DNA of 64,000 nt from Mycolicibacterium phocaicum (GTDB lineage: Bacteria > Actinomycetota > Actinomycetes > Mycobacteriales > Mycobacteriaceae): contig NZ_AP022616.1 of NCBI RefSeq assembly GCF_010731115.1, positions 3,782,001 through 3,846,000 on the forward strand, given 5' to 3'. The translations under genes and the position numbers were made by a program. Shown here piece after piece: positions 12,115-21,441 of the stretch; the stretch's first letter is position 1; the number at the start of each line of letters is the position of its first letter. The notes beneath the pieces are model-generated. The model had not been told where the DNA came from. It saw only the letters and a program-made list of their open reading frames with translations, and made no database searches.

Positions 12115-12780
12115 TCAGCGGGGGCGGATGATCACCTCGTGCTGGTGGGCGTCGTCGGGGGTCGCCACGACCTGGGCGATCACCTGGGCGACGGTCGAGG
12201 GCTTGAGGAAGCGCTCCGGCTTGTATTCGCCGCCTTCATAGGCCACCAGGTTCCACTGCATGTCGGTGTCGATCCGGCCGGGGTAGACCGTCGTCACCCG
12301 CAGTGCCGGTTCGTCGGCGCGAAGGGCATCGGCGAAGCCCCGCAGCGCGAACTTGCTGGCCGTGTACGACGCCAGCCCGGGGGACGGGCTGCGGCCGGCA
12401 CCGGAGTTGACGAAGATCACCTGACCCCGGGCCGCCCGCAGGGCCGGCAGCAGCGGCAGGGTAAGCCCCACGGCGCCAAGCACATTGACTTCCATGGTGG
12501 CCCGCCACTCCTCGATGGAGGATTCGCCCACCCGGCCCGGGTATGCCACGCCGGCATTGTGGATCAGTACGTCGAGTTCCACGATCGGCTCGACCGTCGC
12601 CTCGACGCCCTCGTAGTCGGTGAGGTCCATGGGCCACGTCGTCGCGCCCAGTCGCTCGGCCACGGCGTCGAGTTCGGCCGTCGGCCGGCCGGCCAGGAAC
12701 AGCGTGTGGGTCGGCGCGAGGGCTTCGGCGATGGCCATTCCGAGGCCCCGGGACGCGCCGGTGATCATTGCGGTCGGCAT
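12115..12780 (-). CDS. short-chain dehydrogenase/reductase
   Basis: A 221-residue classical SDR. The N-terminal Rossmann motif is ITGASRGLGMAIAEAL (TGxxxGxG), followed by the NAG motif in LIHNAGVAYPG, the catalytic Ser in FVNSGAGRSPSPG and the YTASK motif (YxxxK). The cofactor is NAD(P)(H) by family. The substrate cannot be inferred. A stand-alone gene convergent with leuS and divergent from the glycoside hydrolase gene. Confidence 0.85.
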   Translation of the reverse strand: MPTAMITGASRGLGMAIAEALAPTHTLFLAGRPTAELDAVAERLGATTWPMDLTDYEGVEATVEPIVELDVLIHNAGVAYPGRVGESSIEEWRATMEVNVLGAVGLTLPLLPALRAARGQVIFVNSGAGRSPSPGLASYTASKFALRGFADALRADEPALRVTTVYPGRIDTDMQWNLVAYEGGEYKPERFLKPSTVAQVIAQVVATPDDAHQHEVIIRPR

Positions 12781-12834
12781 GGCGTGAGCCTACCGATCAG
12801 CGAATCCCCGGGCGGCGACGCACAATAGACAGCG

Positions 12835-14175
12835 ATGCCACCCGACCACAGCTTCGCGCCCACCCAGCTCTCGGCCCGCGCCGCCTACCTGCTGCGCGGT
12901 AATGACCTGGGCGTCATGACGACGGCCGCGCCGTTGCTGTATCCGCACATGTGGAGCTGGGATGCCGCGTTCGTATCGATCGGCCTGGCGTCGCTGACGG
13001 TCGAGCGTGCCGTGGTCGAGCTGGATACGCTCCTGTCGGCGCAGTGGGCCAACGGCATGATCCCGCACATCGTGTTCGCCAACGGCGTCGACGGCTATTT
13101 CCCGGGGCCGGCCCGGTGGGAGACCTCGAGCCTGGCCGTCAACGCGCCGCGCAACCGGGACACCTCCGGTATCACCCAGCCGCCAGTGCATGCCATTGCG
13201 GTGCAACGGATTCTGGACCACGCCCGCACCCGCGGGCGCTCGACCCGGGTGGTCGCCGAGGCCTTCCTGGACCGCCGGTGGGACGACCTGGTGCGCTGGC
13301 ACCGCTGGCTGGCCGAGGCCCGCGACCCCCAGGAGCACGGCCGGGTGACGCTGTACCACGGCTGGGAGTCCGGCATGGACAACTCACCGCGCTGGGACAG
13401 CGCGTACGCCAACGTGGTTCCGGGTGCGGTGCCCGAGTACCAGCGCGAGGACAACGCGATCATCACCGACACCAGCCAGCGGCCGTCCGATGTCGAGTAC
13501 GACCGCTACCTGTGGCTGCTGGAGGAGATGAAGTCCGTCCGGTATGACGACGCGCTGCTGCCGAAAGTGTTGAGCTTCCAGGTCGAGGACGTCTTCGTCT
13601 CGGCCATCCTGTCGGTGGCGTGCACGGTACTCGCCGAGATCGGCGAGGACTACAAACGGCCGAATTCCGATGTGCGCGAACTCTATTCGTGGGCCGAACG
13701 GTTCCGGCAAGGCGTGGTGGCGACCACCGACGAGCGTACCGGCGCGGCGCGCGACTTCGATCTGCGGGCCGGCAAGTGGATTCCGAGTGAGACCGTGGCG
13801 CAGTTCGCACCGTTGCTCTGCGGCGGTCTGCCGCACGATCGCGAACGGGCGCTGCTGCGCCTGCTGGAGGGTCCGCGGTTCTGCGCGCACCCAGATCTCA
13901 AGTATCCGCTGATCCCGTCGACGTCACCGGTGTCGCGCGATTTCCGGCCACGCGAATACTGGCGCGGCCCGGTGTGGCCGGTGATGACGTGGTTGTTCTC
14001 GTGGTGTTTCGCGCGCCGCGGCTGGTCCGAGCGCGCCTCGATCCTGCGCCGGGAAGGCTTGCGGCAGGCCAGCGATGGCACGTTCGCCGAGTACTACGAA
14101 CCCTTCACCGGGGAACCGCTCGGCAGCATGCAGCAGTCGTGGACCGCCGCCGCCGTGCTCGACTGGCTGGGCTGA
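12835..14175 (+). CDS. ggh: glucosylglycerate hydrolase (GH63 family)
   Basis: A 446-residue (alpha/alpha)6-barrel glycoside hydrolase. Length and sequence match the glucosylglycerate hydrolases described in fast-growing mycobacteria (M. hassiacum GgH), which hydrolyse glucosylglycerate to glucose and glycerate when nitrogen becomes available again. The two carboxylates reported as catalytic in that family fall at the same positions here: D182 in GWESGMDNSP and E419 in GTFAEYYEP. Other landmarks are MWSWDAAF near residue 40 and PREYWRGPVWPV. The start is an ATG 54 nt from the divergent SDR gene. Function is assigned by family and matching residue numbers. Confidence 0.82.
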   Translation: MPPDHSFAPTQLSARAAYLLRGNDLGVMTTAAPLLYPHMWSWDAAFVSIGLASLTVERAVVELDTLLSAQWANGMIPHIVFANGVDGYFPGPARWETSSLAVNAPRNRDTSGITQPPVHAIAVQRILDHARTRGRSTRVVAEAFLDRRWDDLVRWHRWLAEARDPQEHGRVTLYHGWESGMDNSPRWDSAYANVVPGAVPEYQREDNAIITDTSQRPSDVEYDRYLWLLEEMKSVRYDDALLPKVLSFQVEDVFVSAILSVACTVLAEIGEDYKRPNSDVRELYSWAERFRQGVVATTDERTGAARDFDLRAGKWIPSETVAQFAPLLCGGLPHDRERALLRLLEGPRFCAHPDLKYPLIPSTSPVSRDFRPREYWRGPVWPVMTWLFSWCFARRGWSERASILRREGLRQASDGTFAEYYEPFTGEPLGSMQQSWTAAAVLDWLG

Positions 14176-14185
14176 CCCGGCGGAC

Positions 14186-14650
14186 CTAGTCGTCGTTGCT
14201 GGTGGCCAGCTTCTCCAGCGGCGCAAGGGCCTTGGAGATGTTGTCGATGTCCTCGGGTGTCAGCTTGGCCATCATCGCGATGAGCACCTGACGACGGGCC
14301 TCGAGAGCCTCGCGGTGCTGCACCAGTCCGCGCGGCGTGACGTTCACCAGGACGGCGCGCAGATCGGAAGGGTCACGGGACCGCTTGACCAGTCCCAGCT
14401 TCTCCAAGCGGCGGATCGCCACCGTGGTGGTGGGCGTGCGGACCCGTTCGTGGGCGGCCAACTCCGTCATCCGGATGGGCCCCCGGTCCAGCAGGGTGAG
14501 CAGGATGGACAGCTGCGCCAACGTCAGATCGGCACCGGCTTCGGCGTCCTTGGGGATCTCGACGCGGCGGCGCATCACGTTGAACAGCTTGGAGAGGACC
14601 TGTTGCAGGTCTCCTGCAAGGTCCGCCACCTGCGGCTCCGTCGACGACAT
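14186..14650 (-). CDS. MarR family transcriptional regulator (Rv0042c-like)
   Basis: About 154 residues from the ATG at 14650. The winged helix-turn-helix is visible as LAQLSILLTLLDRGPIRMTE, then RTPTTTVAIRRLEKLGLVKR and the wing SRDPSDLRAVLVNVTPRG. The frame continues to a TTG at 14698, but that would overlap the ABC ATPase stop region and adds only polar residues. M. tuberculosis Rv0042c has the same neighbours (leuS side and the Rv0044c side). Ligand and targets are unknown; the upstream amino-acid transporter genes are possible targets by proximity only. Confidence 0.85.
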   Translation of the reverse strand: MSSTEPQVADLAGDLQQVLSKLFNVMRRRVEIPKDAEAGADLTLAQLSILLTLLDRGPIRMTELAAHERVRTPTTTVAIRRLEKLGLVKRSRDPSDLRAVLVNVTPRGLVQHREALEARRQVLIAMMAKLTPEDIDNISKALAPLEKLATSNDD

Positions 14651-14690
14651 AGTTCGATAGTCTAACGTGTATGCCGGATACTGGTCGGTA

Positions 14691-15428
14691 TTAGACAACC
14701 TGCGCCAGAAATTGACGTAAACGTTGAGTTTCGGCGGATTCGAAGATCTGCTCGGGCGTTCCGGTCTCGATCACCCGGCCGCCATCCATGAACACCACCG
14801 AATCTGCCGCTGACCGGGCGAAACCCATCTCGTGCGTCACCACCACCATGGTCATGCCGTCCGCTCCGAGTTCGCTGATGAGCGTCAGGATGCCCTTGAC
14901 CAATTCGGGATCCAGCGCCGAAGTGGCCTCGTCGAAGAACATCACCTGAGGGCTCATGGCCAGGGCGCGGGCGATCGCGACACGTTGCTGTTGCCCGCCG
15001 GAAAGGGTTGCCGGGCGCACGTCGGCCTTGTGTTTGAGCCCCACGCGGTCCAGCAGTTGCAGCCCGAGTTCGCGGGCCGCGGCACTGTCCAGGCCCTTGA
15101 GTTTCCGGGGCCCCAGCGTGACGTTCTCCAGCACCGTCCGGTGCGGGAAGAGGTTGAAATGCTGGAAGACCATCCCGATCCGCTGACGCAGCTGATCGGG
15201 GTTGTCCTTCAGCACCGATCGGCCGTCGAGCAGGATGTCGCCACGGTCCGGCTCGTACAACCGGTTCAGGGTGCGCAGCAGCGTCGACTTGCCCGAGCCC
15301 GACGGCCCGATGACTGCCGTCGTGGTGCCGGCCGGGACGTCGAGGTCGACGCCGCGCAACACCGTGTTGGCATCGAACGACAGGTGAATATCGTTGGCGG
15401 CCAGGGAAACTGCCTGCGGCGTGGTCAT
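14691..15428 (-). CDS. amino-acid ABC transporter ATP-binding protein (GlnQ-like)
   Basis: A 245-residue ABC ATPase with Walker A GPSGSGKST, Q-loop FQHFNLFPHRTVLENV, signature LSGGQQQRVAIARAL, Walker B VMFFDEAT and the His switch VVVTHEMGF. Closest in form to polar amino-acid importers (GlnQ/HisP). The start overlaps the upstream permease fusion stop by 4 nt (ATGA), so the two form one operon and one transporter. It energises import across the inner membrane; the substrate is probably a polar amino acid. Confidence 0.9.
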   Translation of the reverse strand: MTTPQAVSLAANDIHLSFDANTVLRGVDLDVPAGTTTAVIGPSGSGKSTLLRTLNRLYEPDRGDILLDGRSVLKDNPDQLRQRIGMVFQHFNLFPHRTVLENVTLGPRKLKGLDSAAARELGLQLLDRVGLKHKADVRPATLSGGQQQRVAIARALAMSPQVMFFDEATSALDPELVKGILTLISELGADGMTMVVVTHEMGFARSAADSVVFMDGGRVIETGTPEQIFESAETQRLRQFLAQVV

Positions 15429-17185
15429 ATGATCTCCTGGGTCGCGATCTCGGCTGCGACGGGCTTGCCCCTGCTGAGTCGCCGGTCGATGTAGTTGACC
15501 AGATGGGTCAGCGGAACGGTCAGGGCCAGATAGAACAGTCCGGCGGCCACCAGGGGTGACAGGTTCCCGGTCTGCGCGTTGAGGTCGCGGCCGACCTGGA
15601 ACAGCTCCCGTTGGCTGGCGATCAACCCGAGGAAGTACACCAGGGACGACGCCTTCAGCAGCGAGATGAACTGGTTCATCAACGCCGGCAGTACCCGTCG
15701 CACGCCCTGCGGCACCACCACCAGGCGCATCGACGCCGGATAGCCGAAGCCCAGCGCGCGCGACGCCTCGAGCTGGCCGGCGTCCACACTCTGGATACCC
15801 GAGCGCAGAATCTCACCGATGTAGGCGCCCGCCATCAGGCCCAGCGCGGCAATTCCCAAGGGGTACGGGTTGTTTCCCGTCAGCGAGCCGACGACGGGCC
15901 CGATACCCAGCCCGATCACCAGGATGATCACCACTTCGGGCAGGCCGCGGAAGATGTCGGTGTACACCCGGGCCGGCCAGCGCAGCCAGCGTGACCGGGA
16001 GATACCGGCGATGGCCAGTGCCATGCCGATGATCAGGCCGATGACGCTGGCGCTGACCGTCAGGATCAGCGTGTTCGGCAGACCGGTCTTGAACAGGTCG
16101 GGAATGGCCTGCCGGTACAGATGCCAGTCAAGGAACGCGTCTTTCAGTTGGGACAGCGTCGATTTGGGCGCGGGCCCGGCCGACGGGGCCGCCGACGCGT
16201 GCGACGCGGCGATGGCGTTGAAGTCGGGCAGCTGCGGCACCGGTGCGGCCTTCGATCCGGGCTTCCAGCCCGGCGGTAGCGCCCGGGGGACCCAGTCGGC
16301 GTAGAGCCGCGCCCAGGTGCCGTCGGCGATCACCGCGTCGAGCCCTGCGTTGAGCGCGTCGATCAGCGGCTTGTTCTCCTTGGCGACCGCGTAGGCCACG
16401 AAATTGTCCAGGCTGAAGGTGTTTTCGACGATGCGCGCCGGATCGCCCGGTTGCACCGTGCCGGAGGCCTGCTGCGACGGCGCCACCCAGGCGTCGATCT
16501 GCCGGGTCTTGATGTTGGCGTACACCGTGGCGTAGTCCGGGAACTTCACCGGTTCCAGGTGCAGGGTGTCGACGACGTACGCCTCCTGAACGGTGCCCTG
16601 CACGACGCCGATGCGCTGCCCGGCCTTCAGTGCGCCGAATCCGTTGATGGCCGATCCGGTGGGCACGACGAGCGAAAAGTAGCCGAAGTCATAGCCGTTG
16701 GTGAACCCGACGGTGCGCCGCCGGGCGTCGGTGGTGGTGATCGATGACGAGCCGACGTCGAAGCGCCGGGAGGCGACCTGGGCCAGCAGGCCCGCGAAGT
16801 CGGTGCCGACGAAGTTGACGCGCAGGCCGATCTTTGCGGCGATGGCCCGCAGCAGCTCGTTGTCGAACCCGGTGAACTGGCCGCTGGAGTTGATACAGAT
16901 GCTCGGCGGGGCGTCGGACAGCGTGCCGACGGTCAGCACGCCGGGCGTGCCCAGCCCCAAGGACTCCGGGCGCACCGTCGAAAGTGGTTGGGTACCAGGT
17001 GTCGTGTACTTGTCGGTGCCGTCGCCTTGGGCGGCGGTGGCCAGGTTGGTGGGCAGGGCGCTGGCGCTCTGCTCGCCCGGTGGCGCGCACTGGTCCGTGG
17101 TGGCGCGGGCCGGCACGCCCACGCTCAGCGAGCCGACCAGGAGTGCCACCAGTATCGCTACCGTCGCACGCAGGAATGAGGTCAC
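15425..17185 (-). CDS. fused substrate-binding protein and permease of an amino-acid ABC importer
   Basis: A 586-residue fusion. After a signal peptide (VTSFLRATVAILVALLVGSL) comes a family 3 solute-binding domain, residues about 80-330: TPGVLTVGTLSDAPPSICIN, FDNELLRAIAAKIGL, SSSITTTDARRRTVGFTNGY. A linker of about 50 residues leads to a GlnP-type permease domain: GLPNTLILTVSASVIGLIIG, and the EAA loop with EASRALGFGYPASMRLVVVP. Binding domain and channel thus come as one chain. The GTG at 17185 is chosen because it starts exactly at the signal peptide; an ATG at 17245 is possible. Coupled to the ATPase gene. Confidence 0.85.
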   Translation of the reverse strand: MTSFLRATVAILVALLVGSLSVGVPARATTDQCAPPGEQSASALPTNLATAAQGDGTDKYTTPGTQPLSTVRPESLGLGTPGVLTVGTLSDAPPSICINSSGQFTGFDNELLRAIAAKIGLRVNFVGTDFAGLLAQVASRRFDVGSSSITTTDARRRTVGFTNGYDFGYFSLVVPTGSAINGFGALKAGQRIGVVQGTVQEAYVVDTLHLEPVKFPDYATVYANIKTRQIDAWVAPSQQASGTVQPGDPARIVENTFSLDNFVAYAVAKENKPLIDALNAGLDAVIADGTWARLYADWVPRALPPGWKPGSKAAPVPQLPDFNAIAASHASAAPSAGPAPKSTLSQLKDAFLDWHLYRQAIPDLFKTGLPNTLILTVSASVIGLIIGMALAIAGISRSRWLRWPARVYTDIFRGLPEVVIILVIGLGIGPVVGSLTGNNPYPLGIAALGLMAGAYIGEILRSGIQSVDAGQLEASRALGFGYPASMRLVVVPQGVRRVLPALMNQFISLLKASSLVYFLGLIASQRELFQVGRDLNAQTGNLSPLVAAGLFYLALTVPLTHLVNYIDRRLSRGKPVAAEIATQEII

Positions 17186-17263
17186 GCAGGTCAACCTAGC
17201 CGGTACCCGGCCGAATGCCCCGGCTTCAGCTCGTCGGGAATTCATCCGGCCGGGCAGTCACCG

Positions 17264-18046
17264 CTACCGGCTGTCGCGCCACCGGCACAGCTTCTCGGCG
17301 TCGCCCAGGTCGTAGTCGGGCCCATTGACGCCCACCGTCAGCAACGAAACGCCCAGCGCGGTAAGGGCTTCGGCGTTGGCGATCAGGCCGTCACCGCTGT
17401 TGTCGACGCCGGCCGACCGGACGATGGTGCTCGGATCGCGGCCGACGTCGGCGCAATGCCTGTCCAGCACGGCGGCCTTCTCCGGGTAGGTCGACGCCGT
17501 GGTGAAGCTGTGCCACATCTGCGCGTACTGCGCGACGAGCTTGAGCGTCTTGCGCTCGCCCTGCCCGCCGATCAGGATCGGGATGTCGCGCACGGGCTGA
17601 GGGTTCAGCTTGCCCAGCCGCGCGATGATGCGCGGCATGGCCGCCGCCAGGTCGTCGAGTCGGCTTCCGGCCGTGCCGAATTCGTAGCCGTACTCGTCGT
17701 AGTCCTTCTCTTTCCAGCCCGATCCGATGCCCAGGATCAGCCGTCCGTCGGAGATGTTGTCGACGGTGCGGGCCATGTCGGCCAGCAGTTCGGGGTTGCG
17801 GTAAGAGTTACAGGTGACCAGCGCGCCGATCTCGATGCGCGACGTCTGCTCGGCCCAGGCGCCCAGCATGGTCCAGCATTCGTAGTGCGCGCCGTCGGGG
17901 TCGCCGTACAGCGGGAAGAAGTGGTCCCAGTTGAAGGCGACGTCGACGCCGAGGTCCTCGGCACGGCGGACGGCGTCGCGCATGAGGCCGTAGGCGGGGG
18001 AGTGTTGGGGTTGCAGCTGAACCCCGATGCGAATGGGAAGGGTCAT
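17264..18046 (-). CDS. LLM-class F420-dependent oxidoreductase (Rv0044c-like)
   Basis: A 260-residue luciferase-like monooxygenase fold protein. Landmarks are RIGVQLQPQHSPAYGLMRDA, then FNWDHFFPLYGDPDGAHYE, ISDGRLILGIGSGWKEKDYD and PILIGGQGERKTLKLVAQYA, the pattern of the F420-dependent mycobacterial subgroup. Orthologous in position to Rv0044c. The substrate is unknown. The next gene (alpha/beta hydrolase) begins 9 nt away in the same direction, so they are probably co-transcribed. Confidence 0.87.
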   Translation of the reverse strand: MTLPIRIGVQLQPQHSPAYGLMRDAVRRAEDLGVDVAFNWDHFFPLYGDPDGAHYECWTMLGAWAEQTSRIEIGALVTCNSYRNPELLADMARTVDNISDGRLILGIGSGWKEKDYDEYGYEFGTAGSRLDDLAAAMPRIIARLGKLNPQPVRDIPILIGGQGERKTLKLVAQYAQMWHSFTTASTYPEKAAVLDRHCADVGRDPSTIVRSAGVDNSGDGLIANAEALTALGVSLLTVGVNGPDYDLGDAEKLCRWRDSR

Positions 18047-18055
18047 GACCCCACG

Positions 18056-18970
18056 CTAACCGCCGAGCACGCCCCGCAGGATCTCGACGAGCGCGACGGG
18101 CTGGTCGCCCTGCACCGAATGCCCGGAATCGGGGACCACGTGGGTGCGCTGGAAACCCGGCGCACCGGCGGCGAAGGCGGCGGCATCGTCGTCGTGGACG
18201 AAGTACGACTTGGCACCGCGCACCAGCGTAGTCGGCATGGTGATCGACGGGACGTCGTCCCACAGCCCGACAAAGCCGTCGCCGACGCGGAGCGCGTCGT
18301 ACCGCCAGGTCCAGGTGCCGTCGTCGAGTTGCGTGGCGTTGTGAAACACGCCGCGTCGCAACGAGTTCCGGCTGCGGTGCGGTGACGCCGCCACGGTGAC
18401 GTCGAGCATCGCCTGGAAACTCGGGAAGCTCCGCTCACCCTTGACCAGGGCCACCGCGCCCAGCTGCGCCTGCGTCATCTGCTCATGCCGCTCCGGTGCC
18501 GACGGCGTGACGTCGACCAGCACCAGCTCGGGCACCAGGGCGGGTTCTGTCGCCGCGATCCGCAGCGCCGTCAGCCCGCCCAGGGACATGCCGACGACCA
18601 GCCGGGCTTCGGGGGCGTGCGCCCGAATCACCGGCGCCACTGTCGCGGCGTTGAGCTTCGGGCCGTAGTCCCCGTCCTCGCGCCACGCCGACCGCCCGTG
18701 CCCGGGCAGGTCGATGGCCAGCGCCGGCACGCCGAGGCCGAGGATCACGGTGTCCCAGGTGTGGGCGTTCTGCCCACCGCCGTGCAGGAACACCACCTCG
18801 GGTGCCGCGACGCCCCACTTCAGCATGCTGATCGGGCCGGCGTCGATCCGCGCCACCGTCGGCAGCGGACCGTCGGCGCCGATCTGCTCGGCGTTCTCGT
18901 GCAGCAGCCCGAACTCGTCGAGCGTCAGCAGGTCGTCGTCAGAAATCTCCTGGGCCACGTCTTCGGACAC
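18056..18970 (-). CDS. alpha/beta hydrolase (Rv0045c-like esterase)
   Basis: A 304-residue alpha/beta hydrolase. The oxyanion-region motif is VVFLHGGGQNAHTWD, the nucleophile elbow is VVGMSLGGLTALR (GxSxG), and the catalytic His lies in VVPDSGHSVQGDQP near the C-terminus. M. tuberculosis Rv0045c, of similar length and position, has been characterised as an esterase with an unusual active-site loop. Co-directional with the oxidoreductase downstream. Confidence 0.87.
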   Translation of the reverse strand: MSEDVAQEISDDDLLTLDEFGLLHENAEQIGADGPLPTVARIDAGPISMLKWGVAAPEVVFLHGGGQNAHTWDTVILGLGVPALAIDLPGHGRSAWREDGDYGPKLNAATVAPVIRAHAPEARLVVGMSLGGLTALRIAATEPALVPELVLVDVTPSAPERHEQMTQAQLGAVALVKGERSFPSFQAMLDVTVAASPHRSRNSLRRGVFHNATQLDDGTWTWRYDALRVGDGFVGLWDDVPSITMPTTLVRGAKSYFVHDDDAAAFAAGAPGFQRTHVVPDSGHSVQGDQPVALVEILRGVLGG

Positions 18971-18991
18971 TACGCCCGAGCCGTGGAGCGC

Positions 18992-20563
18992 TCAGCTGCC
19001 GACCGGGGCGGTGGTCCGGATCAGGTGATCGAACGCCGAGAGTGCCGCGGTGGCACCGGCTCCGGCGGCGATGACGATCTGCTTGAACGGCACCGTCGTG
19101 CAGTCGCCGGCGGCGAACACGCCGGGGACGGACGTCTGGCCGCGCTCGTCGATCACGATCTCGCCGCGCTTGGACAGCTCGACGCTGCCCTCGAGCCACT
19201 CGGTGTTGGGCAGCAGCCCGATCTGGACGAAGACGCCCTGCAGGTCGAGGTTGTGCGACTCGCCGGTGGTCCGGTCCTGGTAGGTCAGGCCGGTGACCTG
19301 GTCCCCGTCGCCGAGGACCTCGGTGGTCAGCGTGCTCAGCAGGATGTCGACGTTCGGCAGGCTGCGCAGCTTGCGCTGCAGCACCTCGTCGGCGCGCAGC
19401 ACCGAGTCGAACTCGATGAGCGTCACGTGGGAGACGACGCCGGCGAGGTCGATCGCGGCCTCCACGCCGGAGTTGCCGCCGCCGACGACGGCGACACGCT
19501 TGCCCTTGAACAGCGGTCCGTCGCAGTGCGGGCAGTAGGTGACGCCCTTGTTGCGGTACTCAGCCTCACCCGGCACGTCCATCGCGCGCCAGCGGGCGCC
19601 GGTCGCGAGGATGACGGTGCGCGCGGTCAGCGAGGCGCCGCTCTCCAGCGCGATCTCGACGAGGCCGCCCTCGTCGAGCGCGGGCAGCAGCTTGGCGCCG
19701 CGCTGCGTCTTCATGACGTCGACGTCGTACTCACCGACATGGGCTTCCAGCGCCGCGGCGTACTTCGGTCCCTCGGTGTGCGGGACGGAGATGTAGTTCT
19801 CGATGGCCATGGTGTCGAGCACCTGACCGCCGAAGCGCTCGGCGACCACACCGGTGCGAATTCCCTTGCGGGCGGCGTAGATCGCGGCCGCGGCGCCGGC
19901 AGGACCGCCGCCGACCACCAGCACGTCGAAGGGGTCCTTCTCGGCGATGGCCTCGGCGGTGCGCTGCGCTGCGCCGGTGTCGACCTTGCCGATGATCTGC
20001 TCGAGCGTCATGCGGCCCGAGTCGAACACCTCACCGCCCAGGAAGACGGTGGGAACGGCGAGCACCTTGCGCTGTTCGACCTCGTCCTTGAACAGCGCAC
20101 CGTCGATGGCGACGTGGCTGATGCGCGGGTTGAGGATCGCCATCAGGTTCAGGGCCTGCACCACGTCGGGGCAGTTCTGGCAGGACAGCGAGAAGTAGGT
20201 CTCGAAGTGCAGGTCGGCATCGAGGTTGCGCACCTGCTCGAGCAGCTCGGGGGCTTCCTTCGAGGGGTAGCCACCGACCTGCAGCAGCGCCAGGGCCAGC
20301 GAGGAGAACTCGTGGCCGAGGGGGATGCCGGCGAACCGCACCTCGACGTCGGTGCCGGTGCGGCGGATGGCGAACGACGGCCGGCGGGCGTCGTCGTCGG
20401 TGCGCGTGTAGGTGATCTTGTCCGACATCGCCGCGATCTCGGTGAGCAGTTCGGCGAGCTCGGCGGACTTGGGACCGTCATCGAGGGAGGACACCAGCTC
20501 GATCGGCACGGTCAGCCGCTCCAGCAGGGACTTCAATTGGCCGGCGAGTGAGGTGTCGAGCAT
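18992..20563 (-). CDS. ahpF: alkyl hydroperoxide reductase subunit F (flavin disulfide reductase)
   Basis: About 523 residues starting [17 protein letters not shown], as in E. coli AhpF. The N-terminal tandem thioredoxin-like domain has its redox pair at C128/C131 (SLSCQNCPD). The C-terminal TrxR-like part has FAD motif [20 protein letters not shown](P)H motif [17 protein letters not shown] and the active-site CPHC. It passes electrons from NADH to AhpC. The ATG at 20563 is preferred over 20578 because a GGAG lies about 9 nt upstream of it. It lies 130 nt downstream of ahpC on the same strand. Confidence 0.93.
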   Translation of the reverse strand: MLDTSLAGQLKSLLERLTVPIELVSSLDDGPKSAELAELLTEIAAMSDKITYTRTDDDARRPSFAIRRTGTDVEVRFAGIPLGHEFSSLALALLQVGGYPSKEAPELLEQVRNLDADLHFETYFSLSCQNCPDVVQALNLMAILNPRISHVAIDGALFKDEVEQRKVLAVPTVFLGGEVFDSGRMTLEQIIGKVDTGAAQRTAEAIAEKDPFDVLVVGGGPAGAAAAIYAARKGIRTGVVAERFGGQVLDTMAIENYISVPHTEGPKYAAALEAHVGEYDVDVMKTQRGAKLLPALDEGGLVEIALESGASLTARTVILATGARWRAMDVPGEAEYRNKGVTYCPHCDGPLFKGKRVAVVGGGNSGVEAAIDLAGVVSHVTLIEFDSVLRADEVLQRKLRSLPNVDILLSTLTTEVLGDGDQVTGLTYQDRTTGESHNLDLQGVFVQIGLLPNTEWLEGSVELSKRGEIVIDERGQTSVPGVFAAGDCTTVPFKQIVIAAGAGATAALSAFDHLIRTTAPVGS

Positions 20564-20692
20564 GCGGATCAACTCCATCGAGGATAGGAATGGCTGGGCC
20601 GTTGCGGCCCGAAAGATGTTGGGGTGAAGCAGTTCTGGTGAGCGGTACGGGCCCGGGTGGACCAGGCCCGTACCGTCATCAGCAGTGCGGAA

Positions 20693-21256
20693 CTAGATCT
20701 TGCCGACGAGTTCCAGCGACGGGGCCAGGGTCTCTTCGCCCTCTTCCCACTTGGCCGGGCAGACCTCGCCCGGGTGGTTGCGCACGTACTGGGCGGCCTT
20801 GACCTTGCGGACCAGTTCGGCGGCGTTGCGGCCGATGCCCTCGGCGGTGACCTCGGTGAACTGGACGACGCCGTCGGGGTCGACCAGGAACGTGCCGCGG
20901 TCGGCCAGGCCCTGGTCCTCACGCAGCACCTCGAAGTTGGTGCTGATCTGCAGGGTCGGGTCGCCGATCATGGCGTACTGGATCTTGCCGATGGTGTCGG
21001 ACGAGTCGTGCCACGCCTTGTGGGTGAAGTGGGTGTCGGTGGACACCGAGAACACCTCGACACCGAGGCGCTGCAGCTCCTCGTAGTGGTCGGCGAGGTC
21101 GCCGAGCTCGGTCGGGCACACGAAGGTGAAGTCGGCCGGGTAGAAGAAGAAGATGGCCCACTTGCCCTTGATGTCGGCGTCCGACACGGGGATGAAGGTG
21201 CCGTTCTTGTATGCGGTCGCGGTGAACGGCTTGATCTGCTTGTTGATCAGGGCCAC
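20693..21256 (-). CDS. ahpC: alkyl hydroperoxide reductase subunit C (2-Cys peroxiredoxin)
   Basis: A 187-residue typical 2-Cys peroxiredoxin. The peroxidatic cysteine is C47 in DFTFVCPTE and the resolving cysteine is C166 in GEVCPAKW. Length and sequence follow the enterobacterial AhpC that pairs with AhpF, rather than the AhpC/AhpD system known from M. tuberculosis. It is first in an ahpC-ahpF operon and reduces organic peroxides, H2O2 and possibly peroxynitrite in the cytosol. A possible operator lies at 21317-21331; no oxyR gene is adjacent. Confidence 0.95.
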   Translation of the reverse strand: MALINKQIKPFTATAYKNGTFIPVSDADIKGKWAIFFFYPADFTFVCPTELGDLADHYEELQRLGVEVFSVSTDTHFTHKAWHDSSDTIGKIQYAMIGDPTLQISTNFEVLREDQGLADRGTFLVDPDGVVQFTEVTAEGIGRNAAELVRKVKAAQYVRNHPGEVCPAKWEEGEETLAPSLELVGKI

Positions 21257-21316
21257 GAGAACCTCTCTTCGGGTTTATCGGATGTCTGTTACGAGTCCCC
21301 ACACTAGTCGCTTTTT

Positions 21317-21331
21317 CTGGACTCGATCCAG
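21317..21331. promoter_or_regulatory. dyad upstream of ahpC (candidate operator)
   Basis: CTGGACTCGATCCAG has perfect 5-bp arms around a 5-bp spacer and lies 61-75 nt upstream of the ahpC start, in a locally AT-richer stretch. This is where a redox or iron regulator of ahpCF would bind. The regulator is not identified and the assignment is only positional. Confidence 0.3.
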
Positions 21332-21395
21332 TTTGAAGGCGAGTTGTGGTCAGTCTCACAAACCCGGGCCGGCGGTTCCGATGCCCCAAACGCCA

Positions 21396-21428
21396 AGTGG
21401 GCGACCAGGTTTCACCTGGCCGCCCACT
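21396..21428 (-). terminator. hairpin downstream of ino1
   Basis: Arms 21396-21410 and 21414-21428 pair over 15 bp with one mismatch around a 3-nt loop (TTC). It lies 13 nt past the ino1 stop on the minus strand, so it is a likely intrinsic terminator separating ino1 from the ahpC promoter. Confidence 0.65.
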
Positions 21429-21441
21429 CTGACGTCGATAT

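Noticed and set aside
14660..14696. GTCTAA...TTAGAC as a MarR operator
   Set aside because: Half-sites are only 6 bp and 25 bp apart; too weak to list.
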